Shown here piece after piece: positions 1 to 8,307 of a stretch of 64,000 bases of DNA. The first letter of the stretch is position 1. Every line of letters starts with the position of its first letter. The DNA is from JBAXAM01 sp964565935 (GTDB taxonomy: Bacteria > Pseudomonadota > Gammaproteobacteria > UBA9339), in assembly GCA_964565935.1 (NCBI GenBank), contig CAZMGW010000002.1, positions 1-64,000 on the forward strand, given 5' to 3'. Position numbers and translations under genes: made by a program. The notes beneath the pieces are model-generated. The model was given only the letters and a program-made list of their open reading frames with translations, was not told where the DNA came from and did not search any database.

Positions 1-110
1 TAACATCAAGGCATGGAAGCTGGAATCGCTTGCAAAGAGCACCACCCAATCCCTCGCCGCTTTGGCCGTTTCTCACTTGAAATCTGAGCGATTAAAAATT
101 TTTAATTCTG

Positions 111-272
111 TTCCGTAGGGGCCGAATTTCTCAAACAGTCTGCCTATAATCAAAAAAATAAATTCCGCTCCGTAGGAGCAAAAGGCTTCACCAGCCCAGC
201 CTAAGACTCGCGTTGTTTGCGAGTCGCAGGGCTGGGTATGATGCAAAGAACAACCCCAAGCTCCAAAGGAGC
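111..272. repeat. cluster of short hairpins downstream of dcd
   Basis: The 281 bases before dcd hold no gene I can support. They contain small palindromes: GCTCC-GTA-GGAGC at 167-179, GCTCC-AAA-GGAGC at 260-272, and a related but imperfect copy around 111-121. Between them, at 191-235, is a nested stem with outer arms CCAGCCC/GGGCTGG and inner arms GACTCGC/GCGAGTC around a 7-base loop. The last ones lie just beyond the dcd stop and could end or stabilise its transcript. No T-run follows any stem, so they are called as repeats and not as terminators. Confidence 0.5.
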
Positions 273-281
273 GAAATGGTT

Positions 282-848
282 TTATGCTTTGGGTAAAGTC
301 ACCCCTTTTTGCCCCTGATACTTACCACTGCGGTCTTTGTAAGAGACCTCGCACGGTTCACTAGACTCAAAAAATATGAGCTGTGCCACACCTTCATCGG
401 CATAAATTTTTGCCGGAAGGTTAGTGGTGTTGGAGAACTCAAGCGTAATGTGCCCCTCCCATTCAGGTTCAAGCGGAGTGACATTAACAATAATCCCACA
501 ACGCGCATAAGTTGACTTGCCAAGACAAATTACCAGCACATTCCGCGGAATGCGAAAGTATTCGACCGTGCGTGCAAGTACAAATGAATTCGGTGGGATA
601 ATGCAAACATCGGTTTTAACGTCGACAAAGCTGGTTGGGTCAAAATTTTTGGGGTCGACGATGGCTGAATTGATGTTGGTGAAAATTTTAAATTCATCTG
701 CGGAGCGTACGTCGTAGCCGTAACTAGACAAGCCATAAGAGATTACCGGTTGTCCCGTGCTTGTTTTTGTTTGTTTGGCAACAAAGGGCTCAATCATCCT
801 TTGTTCTTGGGCCATTTTTCGAATCCAAGTATCTGATTTTAAACTCAT
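282..848 (-). CDS. dcd: dCTP deaminase
   Basis: Deaminates dCTP to dUTP in the cytosol, supplying dUTP for dUMP and then dTMP synthesis. The 188-residue protein begins MSLKSDTWIR, which is the form found in Legionella, Coxiella and Neisseria rather than the 193-residue E. coli type. The nucleotide-binding and catalytic region is intact: GKSTYAR at about residues 110-116 gives the conserved Ser and Arg, and TLEF at 135-138 gives the catalytic Glu. The start ATG is the first in frame and gives the usual family length. It is transcribed alone, divergent from the binding-protein gene at 1055. Whether it also has dUTPase activity cannot be told from the sequence. Confidence 0.95.
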   Translation of the reverse strand: MSLKSDTWIRKMAQEQRMIEPFVAKQTKTSTGQPVISYGLSSYGYDVRSADEFKIFTNINSAIVDPKNFDPTSFVDVKTDVCIIPPNSFVLARTVEYFRIPRNVLVICLGKSTYARCGIIVNVTPLEPEWEGHITLEFSNTTNLPAKIYADEGVAQLIFFESSEPCEVSYKDRSGKYQGQKGVTLPKA

Positions 849-1054
849 ACTAGATCTCTTATAAAATAAAAGTGATTTTAAACGATTTTGGTGTTGTATA
901 AAAGCATTACCTATCCAAACCGATAGATAAAATCTTTTTAGCCTCCTCTACGGTAACATTTAATTTGAGTCAATTCGGCTTTTCGGCATCTCTCGCCTAA
1001 TTAATAAGAATCATTTATAATGCCGCCAAGAAAGTAATACAGCATTTACTATTT

Positions 1055-1813
1055 ATGAACAAAAAAAATCTGCTTTTGAGTTGTGTTTCAGCACTGTTGC
1101 TAATCAGCAATATTTCTTATGCAAAAATAAAAACCATTAGATTCGCTTTAGAGGCGACGTATGCTCCTTTTTCTGCAACTCATGCTGACAAAGAATTAGA
1201 TGGGTTTGATGTTGATATTGCAAAAGAAATATGCAAAAGGCTCAAAGCTCAGTGCACTTTTCGTGATGAGCCAACGGGTAATATGATCCCGTTATTGAAA
1301 GCGGGAAAGTATGACGCTTGGATCGGTGCTATAACTGTCACTGAAGAGCGTAAAAAGGAGATCGCTTTTAGCGATGTTTACCTCTCAAGCACAGCAAAGC
1401 TAATGGCTGCTAAAAACTCCACCTTTAATGCTGCCCACATTGAGATTAAAGGCAAAACAATTGGAGTCGAAGCTGGTACAAGTTATATCCCATATATAGA
1501 GAAAATGTATGGCAAAACTGTAAAAATTCAAACTTTTCCCACGGGGCATGATTCTTGCCAAGCATTAAAAGATGGTAAAGTTGATGCTGTTATTGACGAT
1601 GAGCTCGTATTAAAACATTGGCGCTTGGATCATGGGGGTAAAGAGCAATATCGTTTGATTGGGTTGCCGGCAAAGCATTTGAGCTTAATAAAACAACAAT
1701 ATGCCATCGCAGTAGCAAAAGACAACATTACGCTTGTAAAAGAGATTGATCGTGCTTTATCAGAAATGAAAGCTGATGGGACATACGCTAAGATAATCAA
1801 GAAGCACTTCTAA
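1055..1813 (+). CDS. periplasmic amino-acid-binding protein, ArtJ-like
   Basis: Solute-binding protein of family 3 (SBP_bac_3) that would capture a polar or basic amino acid, probably arginine, in the periplasm for an ABC importer. Residues 1-23 form a clear signal peptide ending in ISYA, with cleavage before KIK. The mature part has the family pattern: LEATYAPFS near the start, LDGFDVDIAKEIC around residues 49-61, and a second lobe with GVEAGTSY. The length of 252 is typical. No permease or ATPase gene lies next to it, so it is an orphan component here. The specificity is inferred from general resemblance to ArtJ/HisJ. No strong Shine-Dalgarno precedes the ATG. Confidence 0.85.
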   Translation: MNKKNLLLSCVSALLLISNISYAKIKTIRFALEATYAPFSATHADKELDGFDVDIAKEICKRLKAQCTFRDEPTGNMIPLLKAGKYDAWIGAITVTEERKKEIAFSDVYLSSTAKLMAAKNSTFNAAHIEIKGKTIGVEAGTSYIPYIEKMYGKTVKIQTFPTGHDSCQALKDGKVDAVIDDELVLKHWRLDHGGKEQYRLIGLPAKHLSLIKQQYAIAVAKDNITLVKEIDRALSEMKADGTYAKIIKKHF

Positions 1814-1818
1814 GCAAA

Positions 1819-2496
1819 TTAGGAAAAAGTATCTAATGCGTTGTTTGCTTCTGTTTCATCAATCAAAACAAATTCACCGGTTTGTTGGTCGTAGTGATAA
1901 ACATCAGCGCTTGCTAGATCGAACCACCATCCGTGTAATCTAAGGCTGTTTTTTTGCAGACGTTCCATGATCGAAGGATATGTTTTTAAGTGATCCAGCT
2001 GCTGCAGAACATTGATTCTTGATAACAAATCGCAAGGAGGAAGAGAGCTGTTTTCTAAAGAAGTGTTTTTAAATCTTTTGTATGAAGGCGCTGCGTGTTC
2101 CAGCCAGGCGTTTAGGTTGGGGAGCAAATTAGTATTTTTAGAGTCGTTTTCTATAAGAGTTTGCATGGCGCCACACTCTGAGTGGCCGCAAATTATTATG
2201 TCTTGCACATTTAGGCTAAGCAGAGAAAATTCTATAGTAGCGGCAACAGAAATGTCTGTTGCATGACCGCATCGAGAACTGCAGCAGCATGGCGGAATTA
2301 AATTTCCTATATTGCGGAGCACAAATAAATCGCCAGGATCGCTTGATGCAAAAACATTAGGCACCACTCTGCTATCACAACACGCAACAAAAAGAGCGTC
2401 CGGAGATTGCTGTAACGCTAGTTTTGAGAATTTTGAGCGATATTCTGATCGAGAATTTTTTCTAAAGTCAATTATGCCTTTTATTAGTTTTTTCAT
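1819..2496 (-). CDS. beta-class carbonic anhydrase
   Basis: Zinc enzyme that interconverts CO2 and bicarbonate in the cytosol. The zinc ligands and the active-site pair are visible: CCDSR at residues 39-43 (Cys40, Asp41, Arg43) and CGHSECGAM at 103-111 (His105, Cys108). The length of 225 residues fits the family. A stretch with several extra cysteines (PPCCCSSRCGHAT, about 68-80) sits in a loop where relatives usually have fewer, which is unusual. The gene converges with the binding-protein gene, leaving only five bases between the stops, and it follows the L,D-transpeptidase gene on the same strand after a short gap. Confidence 0.93.
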   Translation of the reverse strand: MKKLIKGIIDFRKNSRSEYRSKFSKLALQQSPDALFVACCDSRVVPNVFASSDPGDLFVLRNIGNLIPPCCCSSRCGHATDISVAATIEFSLLSLNVQDIIICGHSECGAMQTLIENDSKNTNLLPNLNAWLEHAAPSYKRFKNTSLENSSLPPCDLLSRINVLQQLDHLKTYPSIMERLQKNSLRLHGWWFDLASADVYHYDQQTGEFVLIDETEANNALDTFS

Positions 2497-2533
2497 TTTG
2501 TCTCACACCTTTAAAACGCAGGGCTATTGCGAG

Positions 2534-3433
2534 TTAATTTAGTGCTCTAGGTAAAGTTAAATGCTCGCGTGCAATCTTGGCTGCTTTAACCCAGTCCACG
2601 ATAATTTTGTGGTTTTTGGTAGTTGCGGTTATAACATCGAAAACCGGTTTAACGCTTTCGCCCATTTCAATGCGTTGCTCTAATAAGGGCATATGCGCTT
2701 CTAAGTAGAGTTTTTTACCCGACCATCCGGCTTTGTAAGGTTTATTTATGATAACTACGCGCGTACCGATATCAACCATGTTGTATAGTTGTTTAATGTC
2801 CGGCTCATATAAGCGAATACACCCGGCCGTACTTCTGCGGCCAACACCCGAAGGCAAATTAGTGCCGTGGATTAAATATTTTTGTTGCGATAATCGCAGA
2901 GCATAATGACCCAATGGGTTGTCTGGGCCAGGCGGAATGGAGCGAGGAACTTTATCGCCAATTGACTGGCGGAATTTATATATCGATTCTGGCACCACCC
3001 AAGTTGGGTTTTTGATTTTATTGACTATTGTCATCTCTCCCGTTGGGGTTTCCCAGTCTTCTTTGCCAATCCCGATTGGATAAATGTGGATTTTATTTGT
3101 ATTTTTGGGTTGGTAATAAAGTCGCATTTCAGCCAGGTTGATTACCATGGTGTTTGATTTTAGTTCCAGAGGTAGAATATATTGAGTTGGTATTACTAAG
3201 ACTGTGCCAATTGCCGGGTTATCTGGGTTAATGCCTGGGTTAGCCTCGAATATTTCGTAATACCCAACGCTAAATTTTTCAGCAATATCAGAAAAATTTT
3301 CGTCGCCAGACCTTATTTGCGCGGTTTTTGCCTCACCAACCAGAGTATATCCGTGTTTGGGTAGGTCAAAAGTTAGTCCATAGCCAATAAGAGGAAAAAC
3401 CAAAATTAAAATCGAAATAAAAAATTTATTCAT
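2534..3433 (-). CDS. L,D-transpeptidase with LysM domain (ErfK/YbiS type)
   Basis: Periplasmic enzyme that makes 3-3 cross-links in peptidoglycan or attaches lipoproteins to it. A signal peptide (MNKFFISILILVFPLIGYG) is followed by a LysM-like peptidoglycan-binding segment over about residues 35-85. The YkuD catalytic domain has HGTNLP with the catalytic His and STAGCIRLYEPD with the catalytic Cys. About 90 residues follow the active site, as in ErfK/YbiS proteins. An in-frame ATG at 3454 would add seven residues and overlap asnS by 14 bases. I prefer 3433 because it gives a standard signal peptide and begins just after the asnS stop. The gene is probably cotranscribed with asnS. Confidence 0.9.
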   Translation of the reverse strand: MNKFFISILILVFPLIGYGLTFDLPKHGYTLVGEAKTAQIRSGDENFSDIAEKFSVGYYEIFEANPGINPDNPAIGTVLVIPTQYILPLELKSNTMVINLAEMRLYYQPKNTNKIHIYPIGIGKEDWETPTGEMTIVNKIKNPTWVVPESIYKFRQSIGDKVPRSIPPGPDNPLGHYALRLSQQKYLIHGTNLPSGVGRRSTAGCIRLYEPDIKQLYNMVDIGTRVVIINKPYKAGWSGKKLYLEAHMPLLEQRIEMGESVKPVFDVITATTKNHKIIVDWVKAAKIAREHLTLPRALN

Positions 3434-3440
3434 ATGTTTT

Positions 3441-4856
3441 TTAATAATCAGCATGCCGTGGTGCTCGTGGGAAGGGAATAGTATCGCGAATATTTTGGAT
3501 GCCAGTTACGTACATGATTATTCTTTCAAGCCCTAAGCCAAAGCCAGCGTGAGGAACAGTGCCATAGCGGCGTAAATCCAAATACCATTTGTAAGTTTCT
3601 TTGTTCAAACCTAGTTCATCCATGCGTCTGCACAAAACGTCGTAACGCTCTTCGCGCTGACTGCCGCCAATTATTTCGCCAACCCCTGGGACCAAAACAT
3701 CCATCGCCGCGACAGTTTTTTCATCATCGTTGACCCGCATGTAAAAGCTCTTTATTTCCTTGGGATAATTCATTAGAACTAAAGGGCCATTAATCAGTTC
3801 TTCAGCTAAATAACGTTCATGTTCGGTTTGCAAATCTACGCCCCACTTAACAGGGAAAGCAAAATCTTTATTGGCTTTTTGTAAAAGAGTAATTGCATCG
3901 GTGTAATCCATGTAAACAAAGTCGCTTTGGACGATTTTTTCTAAACGTGCAATGCAGTCTTTATCAACGCGTTCGGCAAAAAACGCCATGTCGTCTTTAC
4001 ACTCTTCAAGTACGACTTTGGCAAGATAACGGATCATGTCTGCAGCTAAATCAGCGTCAACTTTTAGGTCAGCAAAGGCGATTTCTGGTTCAACCATCCA
4101 AAATTCGGCTAAATGTCTGCTGGTGTTTGAGTTTTCAGCACGAAAGGTTGGTCCGAAAGTGTAAACTTTAGTTAAAGCTTCGCAGTAAGATTCAACGTTT
4201 AATTGGCCAGAGACTGTTAAAAATGCTTCGCGACCGAAAAAATCCTTGTCAAAGTCGACTTTTTTATCTGGTGTGAAAGGAATGTTGGCTAAATCCAAAG
4301 TGGTTACGCGTAAGAGTTGACCTGCGCCTTCGCAGTCGCTTGAGGTTATAATTGGCGTATGAATCCAGTAAAAACCGCGTTCATGCAAAAAGCGGTGAAT
4401 TGCCATCGAAAGGCAGTGGCGAACACGAGTGACGGCGCTGATAATGTTGGTGCGTGGACGTAAATGGGCATATTCGCGCAAGTATTCTACAGTGTGATAC
4501 TTTGGCGAAATAGGGTAGGTGTCTGGATCTTCAACCCAACCCACAACTTCAATATTTTCTGCTTGTAGTTCAACAGGTTGGCCTTCAGCCGGGGACGCGA
4601 TTAGTTTTCCAGTGACAATTATCGAGCAACCGGCGGTTAACTTTAAAATTTCGTTTTGATAATTTGTGAGCGTATTAGCTGCAACTACTTGTAACGGTTT
4701 AAATCCAGAGCCATCACTTATGGCTATGAATGAAACTCCAGCTTTAGAGTCGCGACGTGTGCGGACCCAACCATGAACTGTAACAGCCGAATCGACCGGG
4801 ATTTTACCAGCAAGCAAATCTGCAGTTGTGTAAATTGATCGATGTTTTTTTTGCAT
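3441..4856 (-). CDS. asnS: asparaginyl-tRNA synthetase
   Basis: Class II aminoacyl-tRNA synthetase that charges tRNA-Asn in the cytosol. The 471 residues show an N-terminal OB-fold anticodon-binding domain (VTVHGWVRTRRDSKAGVSF) and a class II catalytic core. Motif 2 appears as FRAENSNTSRHLAEFWMVE, whose NTSRHLAEFWM distinguishes AsnRS from AspRS. Motif 3 is GFGLGLERIIMYVTG near the C-terminus, which ends FPRAPRHADY. It lies 12 bases after the hda stop on the same strand and is followed by the L,D-transpeptidase gene, so the three may form one transcript. Having its own AsnRS means Asn-tRNA can be made directly. Confidence 0.97.
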   Translation of the reverse strand: MQKKHRSIYTTADLLAGKIPVDSAVTVHGWVRTRRDSKAGVSFIAISDGSGFKPLQVVAANTLTNYQNEILKLTAGCSIIVTGKLIASPAEGQPVELQAENIEVVGWVEDPDTYPISPKYHTVEYLREYAHLRPRTNIISAVTRVRHCLSMAIHRFLHERGFYWIHTPIITSSDCEGAGQLLRVTTLDLANIPFTPDKKVDFDKDFFGREAFLTVSGQLNVESYCEALTKVYTFGPTFRAENSNTSRHLAEFWMVEPEIAFADLKVDADLAADMIRYLAKVVLEECKDDMAFFAERVDKDCIARLEKIVQSDFVYMDYTDAITLLQKANKDFAFPVKWGVDLQTEHERYLAEELINGPLVLMNYPKEIKSFYMRVNDDEKTVAAMDVLVPGVGEIIGGSQREERYDVLCRRMDELGLNKETYKWYLDLRRYGTVPHAGFGLGLERIIMYVTGIQNIRDTIPFPRAPRHADY

Positions 4857-4867
4857 GTCTAGCTACC

Positions 4868-5575
4868 TCATAAATTAGAGATTTCTAAAATACTTTTTAC
4901 AAACGGTATAGTCAATTTTCTTTGTGCGGCAAGGGCGGCTTTATCTAATTTATCGAGCGTTGCAAATAAGCTTTTTGTGTCTCGCGCATAGTTATTTAAT
5001 AAAAATTGCGCTACTACATCGTTGAGCTCTAGCCCTCGCAATTGGGCGCGCAACTTTAGTGCTTCGATTTTTTCTGGATCTGTTAAGGCCGATACTTCAA
5101 AAATTAATCCAGCAGACATCCGTGATTTTAAGTCGGGTAAGCCCAAAGCCAAAGCGTGCGGCGCCGCATTGGCTGTAATGACTATGCGCTTGTTATTTTC
5201 AACTGTTTTGTTAAAACAGTGAAAGATTTTTTCTTCCCAAACCGAATCATTGGCTATCAAATTCAAATCATCAATGCAAAGGAGGTCTAGTTTTTCCAGA
5301 TCATCAAGCATTTGTGGATTAAGTTGTTTTGTATCTTCAAGTGGCAGGTAAGCGGCTGCTAAACCATGATCACTGAATGACTGACACAACGCACTGAGCA
5401 AATGGCTTTTGCCAACGTTTTGTTTGCCCCAAAAGTAAATAAAATGCCCCGCGTTGTTTTTATACAAACCACTTAAAAGCTCGGCTAATTGTTTGTTTTT
5501 GCTGGAAAAAAAATTAGCAAAACTTGCTGTGTCTTTAAGGCACAGGTTTAGCGCTAATTGCTTGAGATTGTTCAT
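4868..5575 (-). CDS. hda: DnaA regulatory inactivator Hda
   Basis: AAA+ protein that works with the DNA-loaded beta clamp to trigger ATP hydrolysis by DnaA and so limit re-initiation. The N-terminus carries QLALNL at residues 6-11, matching the clamp-binding QL(S/A)LPL-type motif. Walker A is GKQNVGKS at about 50-57 and Walker B is LLCIDDL at about 98-104. The length of 235 matches E. coli Hda, and the DnaA DNA-binding domain IV is absent. Its first 41 bases overlap the end of the upstream DUF2066 gene, a linkage common in gammaproteobacteria and consistent with translational coupling. Confidence 0.93.
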   Translation of the reverse strand: MNNLKQLALNLCLKDTASFANFFSSKNKQLAELLSGLYKNNAGHFIYFWGKQNVGKSHLLSALCQSFSDHGLAAAYLPLEDTKQLNPQMLDDLEKLDLLCIDDLNLIANDSVWEEKIFHCFNKTVENNKRIVITANAAPHALALGLPDLKSRMSAGLIFEVSALTDPEKIEALKLRAQLRGLELNDVVAQFLLNNYARDTKSLFATLDKLDKAALAAQRKLTIPFVKSILEISNL

Positions 5576-6833
5576 TGCTTGCAGTAACCCATTTGTAATC
5601 TAAATCAACTCCAGTAGGGGAGGTTGTTACGTCAGTATTGCGCACTAATTTGGTTTGTGCATTCAGCGCTGTTAATAATGCTTGTGAGTCGCCAATAGTG
5701 TTTATGCTTAATTCGACCTCTGTAGCATTAAGCTTGGCTAAATCAACTTGAGCTACCTGGCTGAAAGTAGTTAGATATCTTACAACCTCATTATATTGGT
5801 TTAAATCGTTAACGTTAGTGATTCGTAATGTTAATTTTTTTGATTGGCTAGCTGATTGTTGCGATGCATTTGTAATAATTGGCGCCAGCGCGCGTGTCGC
5901 TTGCATAATTACATCATTCGCAGTTATGCCCGTAAAGTTGAAGTTGTCACTTCTGTTGTCACGTAGCAAAATCCATTGGCTGGTCCAAACATTGCCTGTG
6001 GCCGGCTGTTTAATACAACCAGCAACAATAGTGTTGGTCCCATAGCGTTTTGAAGCATCTTTAATTGCTGCAGCATTCAAATTACATATGTCCTCGGCTT
6101 TAATGCGATTGACCTCTTGTAGATCCGATACAGGAAGCAGGATTGGCAAACCAAAGGTTTGTGCGTTTTTCTGTAAAACAGGCACTATCATATCGTTGCT
6201 GCTTTCATCTTCCATAATTTTATTGCCAGATACATCCTTAACTAACCATACTAAAGCTTGGTTTTTGTCGGCAATAGGTTTGGGTGGTGCTGCTTGTGTC
6301 AGTTGCAAAAGTTGTGTTACCGCTGTTTGGTTAAACTGAATTTGCAAGAACCAAATTGGTTGGCCAGTTGCATTATTGCGAGGCACATAAGTGTAGCGTT
6401 GTACATAAGCACTAGGGTTAGAAAGAGCTGTTTTAATTGTTGGGAGGGTGGTGATTTTTGGGTCTTTGCTGTTTTGTGCTATAACCTGCTCTAATGCCGC
6501 AGTAAAGCTTTGTTTGCGTTCTTCTTCGCTATTGCCGCTTACTTGTAGTTCGACCATATAAGGCTGTTGGGGTTGAGTAGGTGCTGGCAAGGATGGGGTT
6601 GTTGGTGGGGAGGTTGCTGTATTGGGTACCGTTGCTTGTGATAATTGGGGCGGTGTAGTTTGTTTTGGTTGTGGGGCAATAATAGAGGGTTGGGGTGTAT
6701 TTGCGACCGCTGATAAAGATATTGATTGTGGCTGATAAATGTTTTGTCTGGTTGTTTGAATGGCAAGAGTGCTAGTGGCGATTAACATATTAATGCAAAT
6801 AAGCACGATAATTTTCGTCATTTTATTTCTCAT
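5535..6833 (-). CDS. exported DUF2066 family protein of unknown function
   Basis: Function unknown. The family is recognised mainly by its place directly upstream of hda and by its C-terminal two-thirds, which fits DUF2066 proteins of gammaproteobacteria. A signal peptide follows the start (MTKIIVLICINMLIATSTLA), so the protein is periplasmic. Next comes a low-complexity stretch of about 60 residues rich in Pro, Gln and Thr, likely a flexible linker, then the folded region. A longer reading frame runs back to 6956 but would bury the signal peptide, so I place the start at 6833 with AAGGG just upstream; 6821 is an alternative. The usual partners purM and purN are not adjacent. Confidence 0.75.
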   Translation of the reverse strand: MRNKMTKIIVLICINMLIATSTLAIQTTRQNIYQPQSISLSAVANTPQPSIIAPQPKQTTPPQLSQATVPNTATSPPTTPSLPAPTQPQQPYMVELQVSGNSEEERKQSFTAALEQVIAQNSKDPKITTLPTIKTALSNPSAYVQRYTYVPRNNATGQPIWFLQIQFNQTAVTQLLQLTQAAPPKPIADKNQALVWLVKDVSGNKIMEDESSNDMIVPVLQKNAQTFGLPILLPVSDLQEVNRIKAEDICNLNAAAIKDASKRYGTNTIVAGCIKQPATGNVWTSQWILLRDNRSDNFNFTGITANDVIMQATRALAPIITNASQQSASQSKKLTLRITNVNDLNQYNEVVRYLTTFSQVAQVDLAKLNATEVELSINTIGDSQALLTALNAQTKLVRNTDVTTSPTGVDLDYKWVTASNEQSQAISAKPVP

Positions 6834-6966
6834 AACCCTTGGATTGTAATAACATTTTTCTTGGTTTAAAAAGTTGTTTTTTTGTGGCAGCACTATGTCC
6901 ATAATTAATAATTTAGTTGATGATAAAAAAATATCATAGAAATGATGACTTGGCACTAAATTTAAG

Positions 6967-6972
6967 TATAAT
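6967..6972 (+). promoter_or_regulatory. possible -10 element of the ihfB promoter
   Basis: A perfect TATAAT lies 38 bases upstream of the ihfB start codon, in an AT-rich gap between divergent genes. No convincing -35 element sits at the right distance: TTGGCA at 6950-6955 leaves only 11 bases. The promoter assignment is therefore tentative. Confidence 0.35.
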
Positions 6973-7010
6973 GATGAAAATTAACACAATTAGGTATAGA
7001 GGATTTTAAT

Positions 7011-7337
7011 ATGGTTAAATCTGAACTTATTGCGCGTATTGTAAGCAAATTTCAACAATTACCTGAAAAAGATATCGAGTTGGGTATCAATCAAATTTTA
7101 GAGTGTATGAGCGTGGCTTTAGCCAAGGGGGAGCGTATAGAAGTTCGTGGTTTTGGTAGCTTCTCGCTTCATCACAGACCGTCTCGCAATGCTCATAATC
7201 CGCGCACTGGTGAAAAAGTAGTAACCATGCCAAAATATGCGCCTCACTTCAAACCAGGTAAGCAAATTCGTGACCGTGTTAACGAGTCTCGCCTTAAAAA
7301 TATCCCCATTATGCAAGATGATAGGGAAGAAGATTAG
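7011..7337 (+). CDS. ihfB: integration host factor beta subunit
   Basis: Nucleoid DNA-bending protein that pairs with IHF alpha and shapes promoters, replication origins and recombination sites. The 108 residues carry the HU/IHF fold: MVKSELIARI at the start, the beta-arm region GFGSFSLHHRPSRNAHNPRTG, and the FKPGKQIRDRVN tail. The RIEVRGFGSFSL pattern favours IHF beta over HU. It is about 14 residues longer than E. coli IhfB because of an acidic tail (IPIMQDDREED). A good ribosome-binding site (AGAGGA) precedes the ATG. The gene stands alone, not downstream of rpsA as in E. coli. Confidence 0.93.
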   Translation: MVKSELIARIVSKFQQLPEKDIELGINQILECMSVALAKGERIEVRGFGSFSLHHRPSRNAHNPRTGEKVVTMPKYAPHFKPGKQIRDRVNESRLKNIPIMQDDREED

Positions 7338-7409
7338 AATCCATTTCTAAAAAATTAGTCCTCTGAATTTCAGTTCTTTGGTATGTTCTGCGCTAGTTTA
7401 AATAATTGC

Positions 7410-8297
7410 TTATTGGTTGTCTTGCCAAGCAAGCTTACCGGAGCGGCCTTCAACTTCTTTTTGAATTAATTCGCAAACAGGAAAGTCACAGGATTTTGCA
7501 ATTTCGCTTAAAGTTGTAAATTGGACATTTTGTTTTTCTAGTTCAAGCAAAAATGCACGAAACCAAGTTGCGTATTTCATGCCTTCAAGTTCAGAATGAA
7601 TCGTCAAAACGTTCGGCACATCTGATTTTAATAACGATAAATAATGACCAATAATTTTTTCTTGAGGGAATTCCGGTCGTCCCAAAAGCTCATCTAGGGT
7701 GGGTAGGGTGGTTGGAATTTGCAGAGTTTTATAAATTTTATCGCCAACCTTGGGGAAAAATGGCGATGTGCCGCGGCAGTCGCTGGCATAAATAAAATTG
7801 GCTTGGTCATAAATCTCTAGGGTTTTTTCGTTGGCTTGCCAGCCTGGAGCGGCTGCGGTCGTGGCCGGCTGACCAAAAATGCGTTGAAATTCGTCCAATG
7901 CTTTTTGAAATTCCGCCGCAATTTTTTCTTGTGGCATTAGCGCCACACCATCTTGCCATTTTTGATGGTCGTAGGTGTGAATGCCAACATCAAAGCCTTG
8001 TTCTTTGATCGTGCGAAGGAGCATTTCGTGTTTTTTGCCGATGTGTGGCCCTGGGAGCAATACTCCATTTAGCAAAGTACGAAGGCCATAGGTGCTGATG
8101 ACGCTCGTGCGGGCGCATTTTTTAAAGAAGCCTTTGCGGAAGATTCGTTTGATGGCGCGGCCGGTGTTGTCCGGGCCAAGTGATAAGTAAAAAGTTGCGG
8201 GAACTTGCAGGTCTTTGAGCATGACCATTAAATTTGGGGTGCCAATGCGCGTGCCAATTTCTGTGTCTACATCAATTTTAATTGCGAGTGTTGTCAT
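7410..8297 (-). CDS. arnD: Ara4FN-undecaprenol deformylase
   Basis: Polysaccharide-deacetylase family enzyme that removes the formyl group from undecaprenyl-phosphate-Ara4FN at the inner membrane, the step that commits L-Ara4N to lipid A. NodB-type motifs are present: the metal-binding and base residues in IKIDVDTEIGTRIG near the N-terminus and GIHTYDHQKWQ at about residues 105-115. Downstream ArnD landmarks include SDCRGTSPF and TLPTLDELLGR, then LTIHSELEGM. The length of 295 is close to E. coli ArnD. It is the last gene of the arn run, ten bases after the decarboxylase gene. It implies a formylated substrate, yet no formyltransferase is encoded in this window. Confidence 0.93.
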   Translation of the reverse strand: MTTLAIKIDVDTEIGTRIGTPNLMVMLKDLQVPATFYLSLGPDNTGRAIKRIFRKGFFKKCARTSVISTYGLRTLLNGVLLPGPHIGKKHEMLLRTIKEQGFDVGIHTYDHQKWQDGVALMPQEKIAAEFQKALDEFQRIFGQPATTAAAPGWQANEKTLEIYDQANFIYASDCRGTSPFFPKVGDKIYKTLQIPTTLPTLDELLGRPEFPQEKIIGHYLSLLKSDVPNVLTIHSELEGMKYATWFRAFLLELEKQNVQFTTLSEIAKSCDFPVCELIQKEVEGRSGKLAWQDNQ

Positions 8298-8307
8298 GGG
8301 GTAAGAA

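Noticed and set aside
1..90. Possible C-terminal end of an upstream gene
   Set aside because: The short open stretches in several frames have no recognisable motif, so no gene is claimed.
1001..1021. Fur-box-like sequence upstream of the binding-protein gene
   Set aside because: Only about 12 of 19 positions match the Fur consensus in a very AT-rich region, which is expected by chance.
3893..4171. Reading frame of 92 codons opposite asnS
   Set aside because: It lies fully inside the strongly conserved asnS catalytic region and has no ribosome-binding site or family features.
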